Origin: Sulfurovum sp.
GTDB lineage: Bacteria; Campylobacterota; Campylobacteria; Campylobacterales; Sulfurovaceae
Length of the DNA: 14,096 nt
Direction: 5' to 3'
Assembly: GCA_026985755.1 (NCBI GenBank)
Contig: JALSPX010000095.1
Location: forward strand, 1 to 14,096
Positions 7,055-13,973 of the stretch are shown here, one piece after another (the first letter of the stretch is position 1; each line of letters starts with the position of its first letter). The notes under the pieces are model-generated. The model was given only the letters and a program-made list of their open reading frames with translations. It was not told the origin of the DNA and made no database searches. The translations under genes were made by a program, and so were the position numbers.

Positions 7055-7845
7055 TAGTGGATATACCTCGTATTCTTTTTGTATTTGCCTCCAGTAGAAA
7101 AGTCCGCTTTACCCATAAAGGCTTTTTCATGTGCTCTTTGAAGCTCCTCTTTGGTATTTTGTGCAGCGTAAAACTCTCCTTGCATATTTGCCTGTGTCAT
7201 AATTGTCTGCTGTAATTTTTTTAGCGTGTGCGTTTGATGCAAAGCAATTTCATTTGCCGCTTGAATTGCAGCCTTTTGACCTACTGCACTTGACGATAAT
7301 GCTTGTAGTTGCTTCATTGTGGCTTCATCATTCTTTAAGTCCTTGGCTTGAAGTCCAAAACTTTTCAAAGCTCCATTTACGGTATCTCTTGTGGAAGTTG
7401 AGAGTTTTTTGTATTGTGTTTGAAAATCAACCGCATTTTGTGAAGTAGTTTTACCTGCTGCATCTGCCAGATATTTATCATAACCCTTGAAAAGTTGATT
7501 AAATTTTGTATCATAACTAGCAGAAGAGTAATTTATACTTTCTCCAAAATCTACTATTTTTCCAAGTTCTATAAATTGTTTTTGAAATTCATTCCATTGC
7601 GTCTCTGGGAGTTTGCCGATGTTTTGAAGCATCATCTTGTATGATAGAAACTGATTCTTCATAGATTCAACTTCTTTTCTGTAATGTTCTATTGTTTTTC
7701 CCCATCGTTCAGCTTGTTTGCCATATTCTATAATTGCTTTACCAGTCTGAACTGGATCATACACTATGTCATAACCAAATAATGCGAATGATTGTGTTGT
7801 CATAAGTACCGCTGCCAAAATTGTTGAGATTGTAATTTTTTTCAT
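7054..7845 (-). CDS. trbJ: TrbJ/VirB5-like pilus-tip or adhesion protein
   Basis: 263 aa with a Sec signal peptide, probably cut after SFA at residue 21. The mature start LFGYDIVYDPVQTGKAIIEY carries the TrbJ hallmark IVYDP. The rest is mostly charged helix with coiled-coil character (AERWGKTIEHYRKEVESMKN; later ALHQTHTLKKLQQTIMTQ). VirB5-like proteins are exported to the periplasm and sit at the pilus tip. The start lies in the AAGGA-containing junction block shared with trbC and the 154-aa lipoprotein, 9 nt after trbE. The order trbE-trbJ is that of RP4-type operons. Confidence 0.92.
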   Translation of the reverse strand: MKKITISTILAAVLMTTQSFALFGYDIVYDPVQTGKAIIEYGKQAERWGKTIEHYRKEVESMKNQFLSYKMMLQNIGKLPETQWNEFQKQFIELGKIVDFGESINYSSASYDTKFNQLFKGYDKYLADAAGKTTSQNAVDFQTQYKKLSTSTRDTVNGALKSFGLQAKDLKNDEATMKQLQALSSSAVGQKAAIQAANEIALHQTHTLKKLQQTIMTQANMQGEFYAAQNTKEELQRAHEKAFMGKADFSTGGKYKKNTRYIH

Positions 7846-7861
7846 GTTTTTTCCTTAATTA
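7838..7861 (-). repeat. Identical 24-nt gene-junction block (trbE-trbJ)
   Basis: Second copy of the block: stop TAA, GGAAAAAAC, then the trbJ ATG. The preceding gene again ends in Asn (AAT) before TAA. Confidence 0.8.
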
Positions 7862-10326
7862 ATTTGATCTAAATATTGTGAATAGTTCACGCCTCTTTTG
7901 TCCATCCAGGTAAACATCCAATTATCTTGATCCTCCTCTACAAGTGATTTAATCATTTTTATATCATCTTTTCCAGACGCACCAACAAAAGCTAAAGCTA
8001 CATCTCCAAGGACAAGATTAAATAATCTTTTTCCCTCTGGAGACATAAAATAATATTCTCTTTTTGGGGTTGCATTTACCACAATACCAATTTGGGTATC
8101 GTTTAAGCCAAATTGTTTATAGTAATCATAAGGACCCATATTATGCTCTGTACCCTTGTTATATGCATTAGGATTAGGTAAAAGTATCTTTGTAGGGCAG
8201 GACTCCTGGAGAACATCAAGAATACCAGATGATGCAGCATCGGATAATGATTGTGTTGCCAAAACAACCGCACAGTTAGCTTTACGCAATACTTTTAACC
8301 ATTCACGGATTTTATCCTTAAAAACAGGGTGTCCTAACATAATCCAAGCTTCATCAAGGATCAAGAGTGTTGGGCGACCATCAAGGGATTTTTCTATTTT
8401 ATGGAATAAATACAATAATACAGGTACTAAATTTTTATCACCCAAGTTCATAAGTTCCTCAATTTCAAAAACAGAGAGATCACTTAAAGATAATGTATCC
8501 TCTTCTCCGTCTAACAAATGCCCCATAGGACCCATAAGTGTATAATGCTGTAATGCATTAGTAAGTGTTTCATCTTGGAGGTTTGAGACAAAATCTGTTA
8601 AAGATGAAGAGTCAGTAGAACGCTGTAAAGTCATAGCTTGATGTATTGCTTTTCTGTGTTCTGGCGTAACAACTACCCTCTGGAGTTCTAACATAGACTC
8701 TATCCATGTTTCCGCCCAAGCTTGATCTCCATCCGTATCAATATTAGCCAGAGGAGCAAAACTCATCTCTTGACCGTCTCCGCCAATATCATAGTGGGAT
8801 CCTTTGGAGGCTAAAGTTAGAGGTAATAGTGAATTACCTTTATCGAAAGCGTAAATTTGATTATTTTGATATTTTCTAAATTGACTTACAATAAGAGCCA
8901 GTAAAGTAGATTTACCTGCTCCAGTAGGTCCAAATATCAAGGTATGACCTATATCTGCCACATGAAGATTAACTCTAAACGGTGTTGATCCATGCGACAT
9001 TGTATAAAGCAACGCTGGAGATTGTGGAGGAAACTTATCCGATGGATTGTATTTATCTCCTGCCCAAATCGAAGATAAAGGCATCATGTGAGATAAGTTA
9101 AAGGTACTTATTAGAGGTCTCCTTACATTTTGAATAGTGTGTGATGGTAAACTACCTAGCCAAGCTTCAATAGCGTTTATATCCTCTATACGACCAGTAA
9201 AACCAAGGTTATTAATGATCCTAATCACTTCTTTTAGATTGTGATCCAAAACCTCTCTGTCTGTATCCATCAAGATAATATTAGAGTTATAGTAACCATA
9301 CGCAAGTAGCCCAGAATTTGTCTCAGCTATTGCTTGATCTATCTCATCAACCATGCTTTGGGCGTGTTCATCTATTCTATTTGATGGGATCCCGAAGATC
9401 TGCTCTTTCCAACCTTTTACCTTTTGGAGCCACTTTCTTCTATACTTGTTAAGATCAGCCATAGCCTCATGTTGATCTCTAAAAATAAAGCGTGTATTCC
9501 AACGGTAAGTGATCTCCATATTTGATAATGTATCAAGGATATTAGGGATACTCTCTTGTGGAAAACCATCGATAGCAACCACTCCAATAAATTTATCATC
9601 TATTTTTGGTGTTACACCTCCAAAGAATTGATAACCGCCTATGTAGGTATCTAGGTAAGCATTGATTGGAGGAATATTTACAGGATGTTTTTTACCAACA
9701 AGAGCAAAGTTTAAGAACTCCATAAAATGATCTCTTACATGGACTTTGTTATACTCATCTTCAATCTCATAGGGTAACATTCTCTCAATCTTGATAATAT
9801 TACTTGCCAGAGACTGGAACTCCTCAAGCTTTTCTTTGAAAAAAGCCAAAATCTTCTCCCCAAGATCTGCTTTTTTTGTGTTTCCGCTACCATCATCAAA
9901 CATTAAATCAGCAACCCTGCCTTGATTTTTACTAGGAGGTTCATAAGTTAAAACGATAGTAAAAACTGTTTCATAATAATTATCGTCTGCTTTAAAAAAT
10001 CTCCGTCTCTCTTCATCTATGAGACCATTGACAAGATCTTTAAAATGACATTCGGATCTATCTGGATAATCCTTAATTGGCATCCGTAAAGCATCAATAT
10101 GAACTGCCCAACCTGTACCAAGTCCTGCTAAAAGATTATTCATCTTTGCAGATATATGATTTCTCTCTGTTGGAGTTGATGAGTTAATATCTGGAGCACG
10201 GTAATAAAAACCTGCTGTAAGTGATCCATTTTTGTTAAGATAAATACCCTCATCAATGATAAACCCATAATTGAGTAGATCGGGCAATGCAGCGGCACTA
10301 TCTCTAAAATCTTTTAATGCTGTCAT
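7855..10326 (-). CDS. trbE: TrbE/VirB4 conjugal transfer ATPase
   Basis: 823 aa, normal for VirB4/TrbE. The N-terminal half (about 1-430) is the CagE/TrbE/VirB4 domain. The C-terminal half is a RecA-like ATPase with Walker A GPTGAGKS at 466-473, Walker B LLILDE at 654-659 and the ATQS motif at 690-693. VirB4 proteins are the large inner-membrane-associated motor for pilin handling and channel assembly. The ATG overlaps the trbD TAA (TAATG), with GAGGG upstream, so the two are coupled. All catalytic motifs are intact. The stop codon lies within the conserved junction block leading to trbJ. Confidence 0.96.
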   Translation of the reverse strand: MTALKDFRDSAAALPDLLNYGFIIDEGIYLNKNGSLTAGFYYRAPDINSSTPTERNHISAKMNNLLAGLGTGWAVHIDALRMPIKDYPDRSECHFKDLVNGLIDEERRRFFKADDNYYETVFTIVLTYEPPSKNQGRVADLMFDDGSGNTKKADLGEKILAFFKEKLEEFQSLASNIIKIERMLPYEIEDEYNKVHVRDHFMEFLNFALVGKKHPVNIPPINAYLDTYIGGYQFFGGVTPKIDDKFIGVVAIDGFPQESIPNILDTLSNMEITYRWNTRFIFRDQHEAMADLNKYRRKWLQKVKGWKEQIFGIPSNRIDEHAQSMVDEIDQAIAETNSGLLAYGYYNSNIILMDTDREVLDHNLKEVIRIINNLGFTGRIEDINAIEAWLGSLPSHTIQNVRRPLISTFNLSHMMPLSSIWAGDKYNPSDKFPPQSPALLYTMSHGSTPFRVNLHVADIGHTLIFGPTGAGKSTLLALIVSQFRKYQNNQIYAFDKGNSLLPLTLASKGSHYDIGGDGQEMSFAPLANIDTDGDQAWAETWIESMLELQRVVVTPEHRKAIHQAMTLQRSTDSSSLTDFVSNLQDETLTNALQHYTLMGPMGHLLDGEEDTLSLSDLSVFEIEELMNLGDKNLVPVLLYLFHKIEKSLDGRPTLLILDEAWIMLGHPVFKDKIREWLKVLRKANCAVVLATQSLSDAASSGILDVLQESCPTKILLPNPNAYNKGTEHNMGPYDYYKQFGLNDTQIGIVVNATPKREYYFMSPEGKRLFNLVLGDVALAFVGASGKDDIKMIKSLVEEDQDNWMFTWMDKRGVNYSQYLDQIN

Positions 10327-10625
10327 TATTTATCCCTCTTAAATGGTGTTGAATGTGCAGGGTAAAAGCCGTTATATTTCAAATGTCTAAGATAAATCTT
10401 TGACATTTGAGGATCTGCTTTAGCCATCATTCTTAAAAGTGTTGATAGGATTACCCACATGATAATACCTACAATAAATGTTTGCCATGTCATAGCAATA
10501 AATACCATCATAGCAGAGAAGAGTCCTACAAGTAGGATCAACTCTCTCTCTGCTCCCATAAGCAAATTTGGCTTATTGAGAGCAGAATGGATCTTTACTG
10601 CTTTAAGTCCATTCTGTTCCTGCAT
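10326..10625 (-). CDS. trbD: TrbD/VirB3 inner-membrane protein
   Basis: 99 aa. The N-terminus has the VirB3/TrbD signature (HSALNKPNLLMGAERELILL). One long or two short membrane helices follow at about 26-66, then a basic C-terminus. VirB3 proteins are small inner-membrane partners of the VirB4 ATPase, consistent with the overlapping TAATG to trbE. The start is 2 nt after the trbC stop and lacks a clear SD, so it probably relies on coupling to trbC. Confidence 0.92.
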   Translation of the reverse strand: MQEQNGLKAVKIHSALNKPNLLMGAERELILLVGLFSAMMVFIAMTWQTFIVGIIMWVILSTLLRMMAKADPQMSKIYLRHLKYNGFYPAHSTPFKRDK

Positions 10626-10627
10626 GA

Positions 10628-10966
10628 CTACACCGAGACCAGGATAAGAGCAGATCCTATACCGAACGCTTTAGAAAGGATGTTTACCGAAAATACAATC
10701 AATGAAATAATCAATGCTAGAATAATAGTAGATTTCATAAATGTACCAATTTCTCCACCAAAGATAAGCCCTGCTCCTGCTGCAACAATAGCAATGACAG
10801 ACACACCAAAGGCTACTGGACCTTTAATTGAATTTACCATTTTTGTAAGTGGACCTTCCCAGGGCATATTTGTAGTTGATGCCATAAGCTCTGGAGAGAG
10901 TATCATCATTGCTAAAATTACGAAGAGAATATATCTCCATGTCATATTTTGAGTTTCGTTTTTCAT
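10628..10966 (-). CDS. trbC: TrbC/VirB2 conjugative pilin precursor
   Basis: 112 aa. A signal peptide ends near LMA (about residue 29). The mature part begins STTNMPWEGPL, the usual TrbC start, continues to SIKGPVAFG, and has two hydrophobic helices (about 51-71 and 77-97). VirB2/TrbC proteins are the major pilin; TrbC of RP4 is cyclised after C-terminal trimming, but whether that happens here is unknown. The start uses the AAGGA junction block, 9 nt after trbB. Confidence 0.93.
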   Translation of the reverse strand: MKNETQNMTWRYILFVILAMMILSPELMASTTNMPWEGPLTKMVNSIKGPVAFGVSVIAIVAAGAGLIFGGEIGTFMKSTIILALIISLIVFSVNILSKAFGIGSALILVSV

Positions 10967-10982
10967 GTTTTTTCCTTAATTA
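10959..10982 (-). repeat. Identical 24-nt gene-junction block (trbB-trbC)
   Basis: This block runs from the trbB stop codon (AAT TAA), through GGAAAAAAC, to the trbC start ATG AAA AA. It is base-for-base the same as the blocks at 7838-7861 and 1397-1420. It holds the AAGGA ribosome site and fixes the 9-nt spacing from stop to start. Confidence 0.8.
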
Positions 10983-11968
10983 TAATTTGTAATGATGTAG
11001 TCTTGTTTAACTGGATCAAAGCCTTTAACTTCAATGATCTCTTTAACAATTCTACCTTTAGCAGTTTTAGTAATAAAAATTACGACATTAACTGCCTCTG
11101 CAATAAGTGTTTGCATTGGAGATGGTGTAGCTTCTGCTATAAGCTGTTCCATCCTTATCAATCCTGCCCTTGCAGAATTGGCATGAATGGTGGCTACTCC
11201 TCCGCTGTGTCCTGTGTTCCAACTTTTTAATAAATCTAGTGCCTCTTTCCCTCTAACCTCCCCTACTAAGATACGATCTGGACGCAAACGCATAGTAGCT
11301 TTAAGCAAAGAAAGCATACTTACCTTTTCAACAGACCTAAGTATCACATTATTTTTAGCCGAGCATTGGATCTCTGCCGTATCCTCTATAATTACGATCC
11401 TATCATCTGGGGTCGCTTTAACCATGCCATCTATAACCGCATTGGTTAAGGTGGTTTTACCCGAACCAGTACCCCCAACGATAAGAATATTTTTTTTGTT
11501 TTGATAGGGATCTTCTGGATTGTATATTGCTTTTTTAATGACTTCAAACTGCTCCTTTGTGATGATTTTGTTTTTTATATAATCTTCTAATGTAAAAATT
11601 TGTGTGGCTTTTTTTCTTATCGTAAAAGAGGGGCGAGACACCACAGGCGGCAGTAACCCCTCAAAGCGTGAACCGTCTATAGGTAATTCACACTCAATAA
11701 TTGGATTGTCTGCGGTAACAGTAGTATCTAAATAAGATGCAATAGTGCCAAGTAAGGCTCTGGCGTTAGACTCACTTATTGTACCAACACGCTCCATAGG
11801 AGTACCGTGTTTTTCAATCCATAAGGATCCATCACTATTAAGCATAATCTCAATAACATTAGGATCTCTTAATGCTTTAAGGGCTATAGAGCCTAATTCT
11901 CTCTCTATTTTTTTAATTAATCGCTCCTGGGTAGGAGTTAGAATTGTATTCGTTATCTTGGTGTTCAT
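10976..11968 (-). CDS. trbB: TrbB/VirB11 secretion ATPase
   Basis: 330 aa, full length. The N-terminal domain is followed by the RecA-like domain with Walker A GGTGSGKT at 165-172. The Asp box is in RIVIIEDTAEIQ, Walker B-type LRPDRILVGEVRG has its Glu at 237, and the His box is ATIHAN with H262. VirB11/TrbB proteins are hexameric cytoplasmic ATPases at the base of the channel and help switch between pilus assembly and substrate transfer. The ATG overlaps the TAA of the upstream 217-aa gene (TAATG), with AAAGGA upstream. This places the secretion operon under the promoter at 12672-12714. Confidence 0.96.
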   Translation of the reverse strand: MNTKITNTILTPTQERLIKKIERELGSIALKALRDPNVIEIMLNSDGSLWIEKHGTPMERVGTISESNARALLGTIASYLDTTVTADNPIIECELPIDGSRFEGLLPPVVSRPSFTIRKKATQIFTLEDYIKNKIITKEQFEVIKKAIYNPEDPYQNKKNILIVGGTGSGKTTLTNAVIDGMVKATPDDRIVIIEDTAEIQCSAKNNVILRSVEKVSMLSLLKATMRLRPDRILVGEVRGKEALDLLKSWNTGHSGGVATIHANSARAGLIRMEQLIAEATPSPMQTLIAEAVNVVIFITKTAKGRIVKEIIEVKGFDPVKQDYIITNYN

Positions 11969-12621
11969 TATTGCAATTCCTTTGAGTAATAAGTAAAAGA
12001 TAAAGTAGTTACTTTTCTACCCTCTCTTTTAACTACTTGATATGCGGTTGTAATCGAAGTTTGTTCATTAATTTCCTTAACCGCTCTTTCTATAACAAAT
12101 TTTTTTAGTGCATTAAAATTTTTATATTGATCCTTGGTTAATTCAAGTACACGCCTTAATTCAATTACCTCTATCTCAAAATAATTCTTATTTAATCTAA
12201 GGAGATAATTAAGTATTAGCAGGGTTTGTTTATGCCGTATCCCATTAAAAAGTATGTATTTTAAAAAAGCTTTTTTGGATGAGGCATTAGACTCTAAAAC
12301 AATATCTTTGATAATTTTTGCAGGAGTGAAGAATATTTTATTCTCACATATTTCTATATCATTCATAACATAAAAATTGCACCAGGTATTAGCTGCTTTA
12401 TTTGTTACAGAGAACTCTATATTTTTTTTTAGAAGATTTTGTAATTTTTGTTTGGTTATATTTGGGAAAAGGTCTATGCTTATGAAATAGCTGCTTTGTT
12501 TTGTTTGCCGTTCTTCAATGGCTCTAAGGAGGAGACGAAGCAACATATATTGATCCTTGTTGATCTTGGGTATATCAATCTTGAAACTATTGAAATTAAT
12601 TGTATTTATATTCATAAGCAT
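11968..12621 (-). CDS. Rep_3-like winged-helix protein heading the trb operon
   Basis: 217 aa. The C-terminal half (131-212) fits the second winged helix of Rep_3 plasmid initiators: KQTLLILNYLLRLNKNYFEI, ELRRVLELTKDQYKNFNALK, ERAVKEINEQT, and the closing GRKVTTLSF wing. The N-terminal half (about 15-110) may be a reduced first winged helix. Rep_3 proteins bind iterons to start replication and, as dimers, repress their own promoters. It is small for the family, no iterons are visible nearby, and it is coupled to trbB by a TAATG overlap. This is the position that the regulator TrbA holds in RP4. It may be an initiator, a transfer-operon regulator, or both. AAGG lies about eight bases before the ATG. 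Confidence 0.7.
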   Translation of the reverse strand: MLMNINTINFNSFKIDIPKINKDQYMLLRLLLRAIEERQTKQSSYFISIDLFPNITKQKLQNLLKKNIEFSVTNKAANTWCNFYVMNDIEICENKIFFTPAKIIKDIVLESNASSKKAFLKYILFNGIRHKQTLLILNYLLRLNKNYFEIEVIELRRVLELTKDQYKNFNALKKFVIERAVKEINEQTSITTAYQVVKREGRKVTTLSFTYYSKELQ

Positions 12622-12671
12622 AATTTTACCTTTTTAGCCTTGATGTAAAATAATAAATCAAGAGCATAGGA

Positions 12672-12714
12672 ATTATATCATATTGCAAATAAAAATCAAG
12701 CTTTATTTGCAATA
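12672..12714 (-). promoter_or_regulatory. Sigma70-type promoter overlapped by a 13-bp inverted repeat
   Basis: The minus strand reads TTGATT (12699-12694), 16 bp, then an extended -10 TGATATAAT (12680-12672). A perfect 13-bp inverted repeat, TATTGCAAATAAA (12681-12693) and TTTATTTGCAATA (12702-12714) on the plus strand, flanks an 8-bp centre that contains the -35 hexamer. The right end touches the -10 element. A dimeric protein bound here would block RNA polymerase. The promoter would drive the 217-aa gene and trbB onward, with a leader of about 44 nt. Confidence 0.7.
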
Positions 12715-12719
12715 ATACC

Positions 12720-12739
12720 AAAAAAATATTTTATATTTT
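12720..12739 (-). terminator. Weak AT-only hairpin with T-run after the initiator gene
   Basis: On the minus strand AAAATAT-AAA-ATATTTT forms a 7-bp stem made only of A-T pairs and is followed by more T. It overlaps the initiator stop codon. The stem is weak, so termination is likely partial at best. Confidence 0.3.
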
Positions 12740-13637
12740 AGTTTCTATTTATCATGTTCTTGACTTTCGGATCTCTAAAATCCTCTATTAATTTATCAAG
12801 GCTCTCCAGAGTGTTATTGTATGTTGTACCAATTACATTCTTATCAAGATCTTTAAGTTTAAAATTACAAGTTCCATTTTCATTTTGTAGAATATCTACT
12901 ACTTCATAGACAATATTATTTATCAGAATTTTTTTACCAATTTGAGGATATTCTATCTCCTCTGTTTCCGCCGCTTCTATTTTCTCTAAGATCTTTTTAG
13001 GCTTTTGATTTACTGCCAATTCAAACTCAACTTGATCCAGTTGAGTTAAGTAATATATCTTTTCTTCATCTTTAAAATATTTAAGGTTAAAAGTTTCTAG
13101 CAGATTTTCATTATCTTTAAGTTGTTTCCTAAATTCAGACTTACTGTTACGCTGCACCTGTAAATTACCTGTTTTACCAATATCAAACTTATCAAAAATA
13201 AAATTCATAGTGTAACCATTTGTAGTTGGTTTGTTTGAGATAATATATCTTATCATTGCCTTTAATTTAACTAGGTTATCTGGGATTGATACAATTTTGT
13301 GGGTTAGGGTTTTTGAAATTTTAATGCCTGTGGTATGAGCTAATATTTTGGCCCTTTTGCCTTTAATTGAAACAATATATACATCTTGCTGCTCGCTATA
13401 AAAAGCATCATCCAATATTGTAGTGCGATATTCTCCATCTTTCGTGTAAATAATAAAATCAGTCCATCGAAGATCACTAATGAACTGTTTTACTTTGTCT
13501 GTTGATTTGGATGGATATTTATACCCCATAGCTTTAGCAATGGCGTAGAGGGATAGATAAATACTATATCCGCCGTTGCTATCTGGCTTGGATACCATTA
13601 TATGATCGGGTGTGTATGAGCGACAGCACATCTGCAT
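12738..13637 (-). CDS. Plasmid replication initiator-like protein, C-terminal part (split by frameshift)
   Basis: 299 codons from the first ATG of this frame, but that ATG has no SD and the first 10-17 residues (MQMCCRSYTP...) look unreal. Meaningful sequence starts near DHIMVSKPDSNGG and continues GGYSIYLSLYAIAKAMGY, a probable first winged helix. A second one is at about 120-200 (LKAMIRYIISNKPT through FRKQLKDN). A separate small beta domain is at about 231-290 (PQIGKKILINNIVYEVVDI). The ORF upstream in another frame supplies the missing N-terminus. Together they would give about 382 aa. The two-winged-helix layout, the adjacent translational control element and the position suggest a plasmid initiator; I could not assign a named family. 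Confidence 0.6.
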   Translation of the reverse strand: MQMCCRSYTPDHIMVSKPDSNGGYSIYLSLYAIAKAMGYKYPSKSTDKVKQFISDLRWTDFIIYTKDGEYRTTILDDAFYSEQQDVYIVSIKGKRAKILAHTTGIKISKTLTHKIVSIPDNLVKLKAMIRYIISNKPTTNGYTMNFIFDKFDIGKTGNLQVQRNSKSEFRKQLKDNENLLETFNLKYFKDEEKIYYLTQLDQVEFELAVNQKPKKILEKIEAAETEEIEYPQIGKKILINNIVYEVVDILQNENGTCNFKLKDLDKNVIGTTYNNTLESLDKLIEDFRDPKVKNMINRN

Positions 13638-13887
13638 GTTTTTGGTGAAGAGAATGAGAAATAGCTACCTTGTTGGTTTTTGATTTTTCCCATACAATTT
13701 TAGGACGCTTGTATTGGATACGCTCTCCTCTTGCAGTGGCATTAAACATATTACGCCTAAAAAAATTGGCGTTCATGTAACCCTCACTTTGCTTTTTACG
13801 GAGGTTTGCATACTCTTCTTTGAGTAAAGCTCTTTCTTCTTCAAACAAAATATCGTAAATAGTAGTTTGTATATTTCTTTTTCTCAT
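13579..13887 (-). CDS. Replication initiator-like protein, N-terminal part (split by frameshift)
   Basis: 102 codons. The N-terminus is charged and helical (EEERALLKEEYANLRKKQSE), followed by YKRPKIVWEKSKTNKVAISH and SLHQKHADVLSLIHT. That last stretch looks like the start of an initiator's first winged helix. It then falls into junk (RSYNGIQAR) and a stop. The +1 frame continues sensibly from about plus-strand 13608-13610 (a GGG run). The start has AAGAGGA six bases upstream of the ATG, but that SD lies in the right arm of a perfect 14-bp inverted repeat (13890-13903 with 13938-13951), so initiation is probably regulated. If the frameshift is real, this fragment alone is unlikely to initiate replication. 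Confidence 0.6.
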   Translation of the reverse strand: MRKRNIQTTIYDILFEEERALLKEEYANLRKKQSEGYMNANFFRRNMFNATARGERIQYKRPKIVWEKSKTNKVAISHSLHQKHADVLSLIHTRSYNGIQAR

Positions 13888-13889
13888 CT

Positions 13890-13951
13890 AATATCCTCTT
13901 TTATCATTATCCGAACTAATTTTTACTAAAATAACCTTAAAAGAGGATATT
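13890..13951 (-). promoter_or_regulatory. RBS-sequestering hairpin in the initiator leader
   Basis: The mRNA contains AATATCCTCTTTTA (13951-13938) and its exact reverse complement TAAAAGAGGATATT (13903-13890), with a 34-nt loop. The right arm contains the initiator's SD (AAGAGGA). The left arm is codons 5-8 plus most of the stop codon of the leader ORF. A competing local hairpin, GAGGA-ATA-TCCTC (13955-13943), would free the SD. Confidence 0.65.
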
Positions 13952-13963
13952 CCTCCACCTCAT
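13937..13963 (-). CDS. 8-aa leader peptide (MRWRNILF) upstream of the initiator
   Basis: An 8-codon ORF (ATG AGG TGG AGG AAT ATC CTC TTT TAA) has a full AGGAGG SD six bases upstream, the strongest in this part of the window. Its last four codons and stop form the left arm of the stem that hides the initiator SD. A ribosome finishing this ORF would cover that arm and expose the initiator start, as in IncFII (tap-repA1) and IncI (repY-repZ) plasmids. The peptide itself is unlikely to matter. Its two AGG codons could slow the ribosome. Confidence 0.5.
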   Translation of the reverse strand: MRWRNILF

Positions 13964-13973
13964 AATAACCCTC

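Noticed and set aside
8156..8545. 129-codon plus-strand ORF
   Set aside because: It is antisense to the Walker B region of trbE and has no features of its own.
12681..12714. loxP-like recombinase site (13-8-13)
   Set aside because: The geometry matches, but it sits exactly on a promoter, there is one copy only and no recombinase gene is visible. An operator is the simpler reading.
12640..12740. Replication origin with iterons next to the Rep_3-like gene
   Set aside because: The region is AT-rich, but I found only one inverted repeat and no tandem iterons.
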